Below are positions 41,901 through 53,090 of a stretch of DNA of 64,000 nucleotides, in pieces (position 1 is the first letter of the stretch; the number at the start of each line of letters is the position of its first letter). The notes under the pieces were generated by a model, which saw nothing but the letters and a program-made list of their open reading frames with translations, ran no database searches and was not told the origin of the DNA. The position numbers and the translations under genes were made by a program. The stretch covers positions 434,001 to 498,000 of the forward strand of contig MQVO02000018.1 in NCBI GenBank assembly GCA_001986395.2. Reading direction: 5' to 3'. The stretch comes from Irpex lacteus (Eukaryota > Basidiomycota > Agaricomycetes > Polyporales > Irpicaceae).

Positions 41901-44900
41901 AAGACATTGCACACAAGAGCTGGATCCTATCAGTGATTTAGCACGTCAAACATGTCGAGGAACTCAAGGAAATGCTCACCGTGGGATCTAAGCGAGCAAT
42001 AAACGATCGAGACCACACGGATGTAATCATTTGACAATTTGATAGGGTTTGGGTGAATGACGCTGTGATCATCGCTGTTTGACGCATTTCTCGGTGAACA
42101 GGACCGCATCTGAACGACACTGGTTTTTTTTGACATCCCCAGTGTAATATGAAGTGAAGTGAGACACAACAGCGACTTGAGAATCTGAGAACTCACCTGG
42201 GATTCGGAAAACAAGTATTAACCTTGGACCTGAATGCAGCGGCAGCCCGCAGCTAACACCGACGCGAGCGCAGCACCACTAGAAGTCAGTCAGGGCTACG
42301 CCGCTACAGACCTCTACAGACCCGTTTCTGATGTAGAGTACCAGCTGTCAATCACGGGATTGGGGTTAACGTTGGGCTACGAACGTACACTGACACTCAC
42401 TGCGAGCCTGGGCCACATTAATTGTGTTCGGTTCTGGAGTGTCTGGTTCGGAAGGTTCTGAGACAGAGTGTCGATAAGCTGAACTCACCATTTTGGAAGC
42501 TCTTGAATGACGTATTATTTGATTCAGGCATTGGTATAGACACTTATGGATGTAAGAATCCGGTGAACGAGACGTCCAAATTGCTTCGTTGTCCATTCTT
42601 TGTGGCGCATACGGTACGCTCGGTGACGGCATACGAATTATTTGACTTAACACCATCGGGATCGTCGACGTGTGTTATGCCGTACTTGAAGCTTGAAGCT
42701 TACGTAGAAGAGCTCCATGAGGCATAGTTTGGCAGCTGCACAGCCCGAACCGATGGGAAATGGCGCAACGCATGCGCAAATGAATAAATCTTTTCTCGTG
42801 GCTATTAGGGATAAGCACAATCTTAATTAATATACCCACTAATCGTATTCGATGCACGTACTACGTAGCAGCAAACAAATAAGTTGTTTGAATAACCTAG
42901 ACTTGGGACATTCATCAGACAGACCACAGTGCGACTCCGTAGTGGAACTTGCCACGTTAGACTCGTGATGAAACGTAGTTGATTGGTTACTTACCCAGTA
43001 GTGCTCCAACAACAGCTATAGTGCTAGATAAGAGGCATGGCACGTTAGTCTAGCTTTAGCTTAATATTTAAGTATTGTGCACATACATCACATTCCACCG
43101 CAAAGCGCATATAACCAGTCTGAGGTCTATAGCTCTGGGCCTAACGAGATTCGCCAGTCAGAACACTGTATGAACCAGTCAGGTAGTACTCGGAGTAAGC
43201 AAGAAGAGACTACTGGTTAGACGTGTTGAATATGCTGGAGGAAGTGCATGTCGAGGGAGGCTGGAGCTAGTCGTCCAAGTGTTTGAACATCGACTCGGCG
43301 CGATTTGGTGTCTCAAGATGGTCGATAGGTCAGAGACCACTCTCGTTACAGAGTGTATCCAAGGTCAGAGAGAACGATATTCCTGCAATTACGCACAAGG
43401 AAGTTGCACGTATCGGAGAGAACAGATGTATGGAGGGGGGACGACTTGTCGAGTGCACTGAGTGAATATAGCTTGTAACTCGTCACAGCTAGCTTCAAGT
43501 AGGGGTCGTTGATATGAATGATTTTGAAAACAAGGTAACGTGGATAATAGTCTACAGGGAAAGCATGCTATAAGACGATCAGTACGAAAACAGGGAACAT
43601 GGTAAAGTAGACTCACAAATATCGGTCGTCGTCTCGTGAAACCTCTTCATCGTCCTCCGATCCCTATCCACCTTGTCTGTCCAACCAATTACAATCTGAA
43701 TTCACTCGACATCCGACTCCATTCAAGCCGCGAGTATTTCCAGAGGTGCGGCATCGATAAGGGGTTAGTGTGCGAGAGAGAGTGACGAAACGAGAAAGAC
43801 AAACATTCGGCAGATCTCCGGAGTCAAAATGATAGGGTTGGACGCCCGTGATCGCCACTTGCCATGGTATCGTCGAGGTCGAAAACAATGTTGTTACAGT
43901 CATGACCGAGGCAAATGATAGCCAAAGGTGTTTGAGAATGTAGCCAAACACAATATAAATCAATCCCTTGCCGTTATAAGCATGGTGCGCCTTCGGTCAT
44001 CGAATACACCACTGTATTGATTTAACCACAATCCCATGCTCGTTCTAGTCTTCCCCTTACCCGCTCCCATTAATACTATACAAATGAAACGAGATTCAAT
44101 ATCTGCTTAACTACAACCATAAATGAATGTCGTCCCAAGTGATTGATATGATAAAGCATCAATCGGGAGTCCAATTGTAACTCAAAGTGCATACATCCTG
44201 CGAGCAGGAGCATGAGCAGTCAGATCTTCAGTTGCGCTGCAGGGTATACTTTCTGGAAGTAGTGATCGGGTTATCAAAACATGTAAATGATCTCAGGATA
44301 TGATAAACAAAGAATAAGGTTGTCTCGATACAAAGGAGAACTGTTGAACGGCTCGCGTTCAGCGCATGACAGAACGACCGACATCAAAGTGTCGAGAGAC
44401 GCACCGAACTGATGTCCTCCGTAAATCCAAAGTAGATCCCGATCCCGACGTATGTGCGTGCACACGAGGAGAATTTTGCAGAACCGAACGCTGGATATCA
44501 TTAAGTCCCGAGCATGCTCGGCCCAGACTTTTGTTCAAGGTAATGTCAGAGACTTAAAGCAAATATGCACGGACAACTCACTTTAAGCTTCTATGACGCC
44601 TACGACGGCATATTACGTGCTCACCGCACGTCCTTCATGAGTACTATAGACATTAAATCATTCAGGATACGCCAGATACAGCTTACTCTTTGTGAAAGAA
44701 GTAAGTGTTAGGATACTCACAATGTTGATCCGGCACATTGATCCCCAGTCCGAGAGGAGTGTGGCCGAAGAATCTACGCACTTGATGTAACCCACGTGAA
44801 GCACGTCCGATTTTGTTGACAGCTCTTGTAGCCTTGACGTAGCCACGGCTACATTCAGGTCGCGGAAGAACGCGAATCATTCAGAGAACCCTTAAACCTC

Positions 44901-46350
44901 AATAAATGATATTCAACGCACCTTTCTTGTAACGTATGCACATAATACTCTTGAACGACCAGAGAGGAGGACCATATTCTCCATGACAGGTACACAAAGC
45001 CGGTAATCGACATGCTAAGTACAAACATGCCAAGTTAAATAACGTCATTGCTAAAATTGAATGGACTAAACCACTCACCGTCAGTTGACTCTCGTAAACA
45101 CGCACCAGACCATCCACTGCCATCAAATGATCCAGGTACTGGCCCACGCTTTTTGTGCGGGTACGCAAACCGAACCCAGACACACAGAAAAATCCTCGCA
45201 TGTAAATCGAGATTCAACGTCACAGTAAACGGACACTGAAGCAACTCACCGGAGCGCACACGATCACATTGTGCATTGTTCGATCTCGCGTCCACGTGAA
45301 GTGGCGGGAATCGAAATACACAGTCCATTGGAGAGGTTGAAGCCGGATCATCTGTCTGCACCCCGTGACTGAAAGCGTGAACTCTAAGTGTTGCGGTGTT
45401 GCAGTACAGCTACTGCGCATGCCCCGCTACGTTCAATAAAATGGTTAGCTATACAACAAAGTAGTGGCCACATTCGCAGGTGTAATAGGCATTATATTAC
45501 CTACATACAGGTGTATTGAAGCTCCTGCCGAAGTGCTCTGGAAACTACTCGAGCTCCGGATTCTGCTCGCGGTCGTTGGCCCGTGCCTTCCATCGCGCAT
45601 ACGCAGCCGGATCTGAGCGGTAAGTAATTAGACGTCACACTCCATACATAAATAAGTGCTATGGGACGACTCACCGCCGAGAAGCATGCTTCCATGCATG
45701 CTGTCGTTCTGTCTCGTACCCACGTGAAGTATCGGGCATCGCAGCACAGCTTTTGTGCATACTGCTAGGTCTACGTCAGTAGTGCAAATATACCTTTATG
45801 AGGTACGAGTCTGGCTGCCGTGCGCATATCTCTGTGTTAAAATTGCATTGTTTAACGTATGCGTCAACGTGAGTGACATTCGTTAGTGAACAGAGAGTAA
45901 CACTCACCGGTCTCTCTGCCCTATCCAACAATCTCTCGCTCACGGTCTCCGAGAATATTGACTGAAGAAGCGCCTTAGTGACAGGTGGCCCAGAACGGTG
46001 CTTGAGGTGGTCTCGAGCTTCCTTCCGCGTGAGGATCTTGGCGCGATCCGCCGAGTGGTACCAATGTTAACTGCGTAGCCTGCGCGAAGTAGTTAGTTAA
46101 AGTTTCCTGCTTATTAATGTTGTAGATTCCCATACCTTTGGAAGAGCTGTGTCTGAGCCCCGTTTGCGCATTTTGGTCAATGTCATATTTCACGATATGA
46201 CGGTTGAGAGTCAGTGCGATGCAACACTCGATGCCGGCCTTTGGCCGAGAGCGTCAAAGCTTTCACCTGCCTTTTTCGTCAGGGCGGCTGTCCATATTTG
46301 GTCAAATCTTATCTTACCATTGAACGCTCACGATCTCGACGTTATCTAAG
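38951..46350 (-). other. Splice-signal-rich region with repeated CACGTGA motifs; unresolved multi-exon gene(s)
   Basis: On the minus strand strong donors (GTGAGT/GTAAGT) recur, for example at about 38962, 39072, 39556, 40797, 41522, 42196, 42486, 42986, 44578, 44716, 45076, 45245, 45670 and 45903. Exon-like segments between them are short. Several carry similar words: CPILHVGTRQND, FPPLHVDARSNN and SDVLHVGYIKC. The exon at about 45904-46055 encodes WYHSADRAKILTRKEARDHL and KALLQSIFSETVSERLLDR, which looks like true protein. CACGTG followed by AG or AAG occurs eight times between 39279 and 45726. I could not assemble one open gene. It may be one or two decayed or rapidly evolving repeat-exon genes. 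Confidence 0.4.
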
Positions 46351-46512
46351 AGCATCTGGTTGCACCTCCAAGTGAGTTTCCTGTCATCCTCGCCCAGAAA
46401 CTTAATCCAATGAGATCTCATCAGCATGGATGGTGCAATGAAGCTGCATCGGGAGTGTCTGGCCTTGTCGCTTTTTCCATAGGTATGTGTTTTGTATCTT
46501 CGCCACCTTGAG

Positions 46513-47159
46513 CTATGCTAAAGAACATAATCAACGTGCATCGCGACAAAGTGAGTGTCTTTTTCGCTGCTAATGTTTGCTGAACTGACCGTGACATACC
46601 ACAGGATCTTCATTTGACGCAGATATTCGGGACTGTCAACACGAATTAGCTGATTTTATTGATCATCTTCTCGGTAAGTTTCCGCCATTGTTTTCTCACT
46701 CATCTGAACTCATTTATTTTCATACGCCTTTTAGGTATCATTGCCAATGCGAGCAATGCCTGTATGGCTTGGTCTCCCCGACTATACTGGAGGCAGGTCG
46801 TGAAAACACACCGAGTTGTTGTCCTCGGGTGGCCGAAGGACATCCCGTTCTGCTCGCCAACCCAGATCAGCTCGCTCAATTTGATTGGGCGGCTGAGGCA
46901 CGGTTGGCGGACAGGCGGGAAAAAGGGAATTCGATTCCGTCGTTTGACGGATGAAGAATTTGATAAGGTCCGTGCCAAGATGGAGCCGAGGATTGACGCA
47001 GAGGCAGAGAAGGGGCGGGAGATGCGAAAGGGACGGGAGGATCAAGGCAAAAAGAGGCCATTGCGCCCTTTGACAACCCGGGGAATCCACCGCCGTGCAA
47101 AGGGTGGCATCAAATCCAGCGAGTTCGTTGATAGCTCTGACGTAGATGTACCACTTTGA
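46513..47159 (+). CDS. Lineage-specific basidiomycete hypothetical protein, 5' end unresolved
   Basis: Exons 46513-46550, 46605-46673 and 46735-47159 are joined by two introns (46551-46604 and 46674-46734) that keep the frame: ...QRSSFDADIRDCQHELADF then IIANASNACMAW. The core SPRLYWRQVVKTHRVVVLGWPKD is typical of an uncharacterised family I recall from Agaricomycete genomes, in which a short W/GWP core is followed by a basic, low-complexity tail. Here the tail is Lys/Arg-rich and ends SSDVDVPL at TGA 47157. No start codon fits upstream in frame, so the 5' exon is missing or further upstream. Function is unknown. Confidence 0.5.
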
Positions 47160-47550
47160 TGACCAAATGACAGTATGAATGTTGGTGACATTTCCACAAA
47201 AGGTGGGTAAAGTTCAGATTTTCGTGACAAACTTGAGTTCACTGAGGGTGCGAAGTGCTCATGGATATTGTTCTCACTTTTGTGTTTTAAACCTAGGTCT
47301 ATTATCATGTTGAGTCATTCTATTTCTGAGTTATAAGTCATAGAACATTGTCGGGGTGAACTCAATTCAATTATTTTAAGTTTAATCAAAGCAGCTTCCC
47401 GTTCAATCACTCAAGACCAAGCACCACTCCTGTCGGGACTGAGATTCTCAATCAAACCTATCCAAGACGCCGCAAAAGGATTCTCACTCATTACAAGTCA
47501 AAAAAACAAAAAATGAAAGAATTCTGAGCTCGGGAAAGGGGGCCGAATCG
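47160..47550. other. Intergenic, AT-rich
   Basis: No gene seen. The GTCAAAAAAACAAAAAATG stretch near 47500 precedes the next coding-like region. Confidence 0.5.
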
Positions 47551-50500
47551 ACACTTTGTGTCGGCCCAGCCCTCCTTCCCGAACTCTGAATTATTTCGGT
47601 GCAAGCCCGTCTCTCCCCTCGTCCCCTCCAGAACTTACTCTCATACCCCCACCACCCTAGCTCGCAGCCAGCGCAACTCTCCGCCATCGCCAATGGTCCC
47701 CGCCCGTTGGCATGGGCTACCCGCAGGTGAGCATATTTATTTCAGCCTGTGAGGATGTTTGGTCCCAGCACGGTGCGGTCGAAGACCGCCGTGCTTGTTG
47801 TGCCAGCCATCGACTTGCGCCTTCCGCAAGCAAGAATCGGTGGCACGAGCCTCTTGAACGGCTCGCGCGACAGTTACCGGCCACCTGTCATTGTATCAGT
47901 CACTGACCAAAGGCGATTTAGGATACATTTATAAGGCACTTGCCGTACTCCCGACGCGTCCTGTGCGTTTTCGAGTTGTTGTATGCGCGATAAAATGACG
48001 GTACGTACTGGATTGACGTCGTGACGCGACGATCACCCGATATTGACGTGTTTAGGCCAGGTTGGCCCAGTGGTCGCCGAAGGCGACGTATATCAATACG
48101 CGAAGGAGCAGGCCGCCGTTTTTCGAAGGTAAAAAATATATTCATTCACACCAGATCTATACTTACATGCATATAACTAGCAGCTACTCGACTTCACAAC
48201 CTCCTCCCCCGTCTTCGCAGCCAACACACTGTGTAATTCGTAAGTTAAGGTCATAATTGTGACTCAGCACGTAACAATTTACTTACCACGTTCGCCCTAG
48301 CTTGTCATTTTGACACGCCCGAGAAGCGAAGTTGAACCGAGATCGACGCCCGACGCCTGATGCCCGACGCCCTACTCCCGACTCATCGATGCCCGACACT
48401 CAACACCCGAGTCATCGATGTACGACGCCCGACGCCCGACCTGTCATATCCGCACCTAGTGTCTTGTTGTGATTGTCGCCGTCGCAGTGGCCGCCTACTG
48501 GTGGCCGAGTACTGCTCGCCGTTGGCGAGCAGTCGCGCCCAGTGGGGCATCGTCTTGTCTTAGCAGGTTATATGCGCCAGCAGACATGCCCCTGACTTGC
48601 AATCGCTCGCGCGGCTTCTTCGACACGCCCCCTGGCCGCATATACAAACCTAGCCATCAGCCCCATTGTCCCTGCCATTGCCGTCTCGGCCTTGACGCTA
48701 TATATCGCCGTCCGGCGACCGAGGTATTCTTGAAGGTATGTTCTTCGCCCGACTTCTAATTGAGTATACAACCTAATAAATTGATATGTTAGTTATATTC
48801 TCGTAGTCACTTCCTTTGATGGTCAGACCGCGCTGCTGCAATAGGTCGTCGTCCAGCGACTCCTGTCCTCGCCCGGTCCGTATACTCTACCCCAAGCCCC
48901 CTCCCAGTAGCTCATCGCGTGGACACGACGTATCGGCGTCCCGCGAACTGCCCCGGGCTGCTCGACACTCTATGCCCCATACTTCGTCAGCCCACCCATC
49001 CCTTGCATCACCTCCCGCGACTTCGACCGCGGATTTCGACGTCCGGCGACTGGGGTCCTGGTGCTCACCGGTCTTTGCCAGGCCGTCACACTCCTTGTGT
49101 GTCGTCTGGTCCTCGACAATGAGGCCCTTGCGTTGCGCTTGCGTACCAGTCTCAACTCGATAATCTTGCGTCCGGCGAGCGGGGTCAAAGGGCATAACAC
49201 GAGCTTCGCACCTGATCCACGAAGGTTAGTCCAATCTTCTAAGTTTAAACGAGTACGCACGCACTTAAAATAACCCTTTACAGCCCCGCCAACCTCCGAC
49301 CCAACGTATCGCCGTCCCGCGAGCCGTGTCTCGGTGCTGTGATCCAGCACACCCTTCCCCTCTGCGCCACGGACCTTCGCAAACACTCGTTGGGGTCGCC
49401 GTTACGCCTTGACGCAATGGATCGAGTTCCCGCGACCGGGGTCACGCCGTCAAGGCCTTGGCGTCCGTCTTGCACGCATCGAGCATGTTCGCCCTTCGTC
49501 GCTCTTGTGCCGATCCTAACGGAAATTCGCCCGAAGCTCCAGCAACGCTCCCGCCTCCCCCATACGCTCCTGGCCGTTCGCACTCATCGTCCAAGCTCCC
49601 GACACAGCGTTGACGCTATGTATCGACGTCCCGCGACCGGGGTCACGTCGTCGACACCTTGGCGATAATCTCTCACCCACGCGGTGCGTTTGTGCCTTCG
49701 TCGATCTTCGATCGACTCTCGACAAGCCCTCGTCCGTGATTCCATCACCGTCCCCACCTCTAACACTCGATCCTGGCCATCTACCGGCATCGTCGACGGC
49801 TCGACTTGGTCTTGACGCTATGTATCGCCGTCCGGCGACCGGGGTCCTGTCGTCGATGTCTTAAAGATCTTGCAGCCGATCAGGTATGTCGTATCTTCAT
49901 CGACCTTCCGTTCGATGCTGACGAGCCTCTTGTAGGCGTATTCCGTCTCTGCCTTGCTCGTGCGAAGCGGTGTCGGCCGGCTAGATGTTCTGAAGGGATT
50001 CTGAGGTGAGTAAGTCTCTGTCCGAGCATAAACGAGTGGTCACTCACTGTGTTGCGGTGCTGCTGCGCAGCAGCAGCCTCCCCGGCCTCCCGTGGCCTCT
50101 CTTTCCTCGTACGGTCACTGCATGAAGTTCTGGTGAGTCCCTTTGGCCTCGCCTGCCCAGACCGTCGTTAACGGAGTCTCATAGGAACTTGTCCGGGCCT
50201 TATCACGCAGATATCGATTACGGCGTGTGCGTGGGAGTTCTGCGAATGCCGTGAGTACCACAATCATCGATAGAGTTAAAAGCGACTTACGGAGTGTCTA
50301 TTTCAACTTGTAGCGTGATTTGACGGCAGCGAGAGGCGTTTAGAACACTTAACGACCGTTGTAAGTCCCAGAAATAGTGTGAATAACACAAGAAACTCAC
50401 CAAAATTGCCTTTTTAGGCAATTTCGCGACTTCACCTCCTCCTCCGTAAGTCCGCCTCCCGCCTCCTCCACCTCCAATTCCCATCGCTAACATACGGATT

Positions 50501-50640
50501 TCCACAGAACATACGACCCAATCTGTCAGCAGAGCATGTGAGTTTCCGAGCAGAGAAGCGTACAGCCGCATGAGCGCGCTGTACGTTTCTTACTGCTCTA
50601 AATCTCTCCCTATCTAGCGTAATTATTCCAGCCTGTAATA
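47551..50640 (+). repeat. Multi-exon plus-strand region with nine YRRPATGV-type peptide repeats
   Basis: In-frame variants of YRRPATGV occur at 48703, 48844, 48931, 49034, 49163, 49307, 49420, 49621 and 49823 (starts of 24 bp units). Codon third positions vary most (CGN CGT CCN GCG ACN), while the peptide is kept, which suggests coding. Plus-strand introns with good signals lie at about 48130-48181, 48736-48811, 49223-49283 and 49885-49938, and more at 50.0-50.5 kb. The frame shifts between some units, so further introns or decay are needed. A GACGCCC minisatellite lies at 48345-48440. No family was recognised. Confidence 0.5.
50403..50424 (+). other. Perfect hairpin at a splice acceptor
   Basis: AAATTGCC, loop TTTTTA, GGCAATTT. 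The pyrimidine run plus AG of an intron acceptor (TTTTTAG) falls in the loop. This could hide or expose the acceptor; it is not a bacterial terminator. Confidence 0.5.
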
Positions 50641-50663
50641 GAACGACTCACCGGTGAACCCTG

Positions 50664-52221
50664 TCATTTTGATTTGACGATAAGCGCGCGTGACTTGAGA
50701 CTTGTTGAAGTGAGCGAGGTGAGAGTGAGAGAGGCGTGGTGGGCGGATATGGCAAGGGGCAGGCGCTCGGACCGCGAATGATGGCATCGAGGAATATAAT
50801 CGAAATAGCTGTGAACAAGTGCGTTAGTAGGCAGACAAGCAGAGGGAAGAGGGGAACGCACCTTGCGCTTATTAGCAGCAACACCGGATCCGGGAACGTC
50901 TTCTTATCCCAAACAAAATACTTATGCTCCTCCGCATACTCAATATCCAACCAAAACACATCCACAGGCAAATCCTCCTCATCAAACCGTCTCTGCACAG
51001 CCCTCACATCCTCCGAACTCACATAATTCCAGCGACACTGGTGGTACCCGAGGCTCCAGTGTGCCGGGATCGCCTGCTTGCCCACGAGGTCCGCGTATTG
51101 CTTTAGCACGGAAGACGGGGAGGGCCCGGGGAGGAGGAAGACGTCGAGGATGCCGGATTCGGAGACCCAGTGTGTGAATGTGGAGGAGGAGGAGGGGTGA
51201 GAGACGTCGATGTAGGTGTCGGAGCCTATGGCGTTGAAGATGCCGACGGTGGAGGTCGGGGAGTGGGCATAGAGGACGGGGATGGAGCCGTACAGCGACA
51301 TGGTGGAGTCCGCGAGGTATTCGAAGACGTCGGCGTTGAAGAGGCGGTAGGGTTCGTTGTAGTAGGCGTTTGAGCCGGATGTTGTTGGGAGGGAGAGACG
51401 AGTTGCGTGTTGGGGGATGCCGTAGACGTGGCCGTGGTTGGGGAAGCTTATGTCGAGGGATAGGGATTCGGGGCCTGGAGGAGTGTGTTAGTGGCTGCTG
51501 TTGTGATAGTAAGGAATGCATGCGCACCTTTGGGTTTGGAATCCGTCCAAGACTTCCACGTCTCCTCCCAGTACCCATCCTCCTCCTCGCCCTCAAACCA
51601 CGCGCGTGGGTTCGGAGTGTCGAGGACGACTTGTGTACCGTCCTCTGCGACCTCGACCTTCTTCTCCTCCTTCGTCCGGAAATGCTCCATATGCAGCAGC
51701 CCAAGCCCATTCAACACAACCTGCTCCTCCCCACCGCGGAAAAGCGTCACCTTCAACGGGTCAAACGCAACCACAACCTCCACATTCTCCTTCGCGTCCA
51801 CAGACGCACGGATATCCTCCTTGCCCACCGTCCACTTCACCTTACTGCTAACCTTCGGCGGACGAACGAGAGCCCACGAAGCAGCCTCGTCGTACCGCTT
51901 CCTCAAACCCCCCACCTCGTCCATCCTAACCCTCACAACCCCATCCTCATGTACCTGCACGTCCAGTCCAAACTTGATCTCAGGGTACAGCGACGACTTC
52001 ACCGCCGCGCTGAACGACGCTTGGTCCGACGCGATAGTCACAGAGCTAGCGTCCACCGAGTACGGAGACTTCCAGGAGGGGTTGGAGCCGGCGCGGTCGG
52101 CGAGGGCGCGGCCTCGTCTGCAGAAGGCTTGTTGGGAGCATGTCTTGAAGTCCTCGGTCTTTACCGCCAACGCGGCGGGGAGAGCTACCAGGAGCACCAG
52201 GAAAGAGCTCACCGCCCTCAT
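50664..52221 (-). pseudogene. Glucosidase II alpha, truncated right copy with a foreign tail
   Basis: The start at 52221 gives the same signal peptide as the left copy. Exon 1 is 51528-52221, intron 51475-51527 (53 bp), and exon 2 begins at 51474. Exon 2 carries GIPQHA, YRLFNADVFEY, YHQCRWNY and DIEYAEEHKYFVWDKK. After FPDP (50886) the family sequence stops. A new exon end and a 53 bp intron (50809-50861) lead to a low-complexity tail ending at a stop at 50664. The catalytic nucleophile and most of the barrel are missing, so it cannot be an active glucosidase. The frame is still open, so a secreted fragment could be made. Calling it a pseudogene is an inference. Confidence 0.8.
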
Positions 52222-53090
52222 TATCGTCTAATATAGCCGCACCAGCCTCGTTGTTGAGTGTTAGGCTAGTACGCTGTGCGAGCTGTTGTGGTCGACGTGG
52301 AGGTCGGTGATGGCAGTGAGAACGTCCTCTTGATCGACACGTCAGGTCGTCATTACCCCGGTCACGTGGCAAGTGAGCGCCAACACGCGATTGCATAACG
52401 CGTTGATCAAAGCGTCCACCAACCACCTCCTAGGCCCTAACCCTACCACTGGAATATTCAGTGTTATTTGCATGCTCACCTCGTCACAAGAACTCCCACC
52501 GCTGCCCAGCACACCCTCGTCATCATACACCGCACCCCAACACCGGCTTCTCTACCGCGGCGCACTCTCCCTGCCCGATTCGTACCTCCTCCTCGATGGA
52601 CTCAGCTTCGTAGCAGAGACGCGGAGTGCCGTCCAAGGCAGTCCTTCAGTCAACTTATTGTCGAACTCTCTGGCGTTGGCGTTGGAGAGTATGCGTGGAC
52701 GGCCTAGTCTGCATTTGGTGGGCACGCAGAGGGTGGAGGATGTGTTGCTGGATGGGAAGACGACCGTTAGCGTGTTCGTGGTCATTCTATCTTAATTTTG
52801 CGTTTTGAGGCTCATTTGGGAACAGCTACGTACACCCGAAATCGATCCTAAGCAGGCTATACTTCCAGAACACCCTCTGCCTAGACACAATAACCAGCGC
52901 AGACAACCGCACCTCCACAGGCGTGCGCGTATCTCTCACAGAAGACAGTACGTGCCTCTTCCCCTGCCCTCTTTCCCCCTTCTCCCTCATTTCCCCTTCC
53001 CCCTCTCCCTCTACACCTCACTCATACCCTCCCTCCAGACGACACAGAAACCTCCGACTTCCTAATCTACGGCCAACTCCTCCCCTCCCC
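50886..53090. repeat. Right copy of duplicated glucosidase II / SLD7-like block
   Basis: Aligns with 1-2115, at least from 50998. Its left edge is the FPDP breakpoint in glucosidase II. Its right edge is where the SLD7-like copies stop aligning (about 53082). Confidence 0.85.
52222..52471. promoter_or_regulatory. Divergent promoter, right copy
   Basis: 250 bp with CACGTG (52363-52368) and CCCTAACCCTA (about 52435-52445), like the left copy. Confidence 0.55.

Noticed and set aside
48345..48440. Possible CRISPR-like or satellite array
   Set aside because: GACGCCC units are short, irregular and in a fungal genome; a simple minisatellite.
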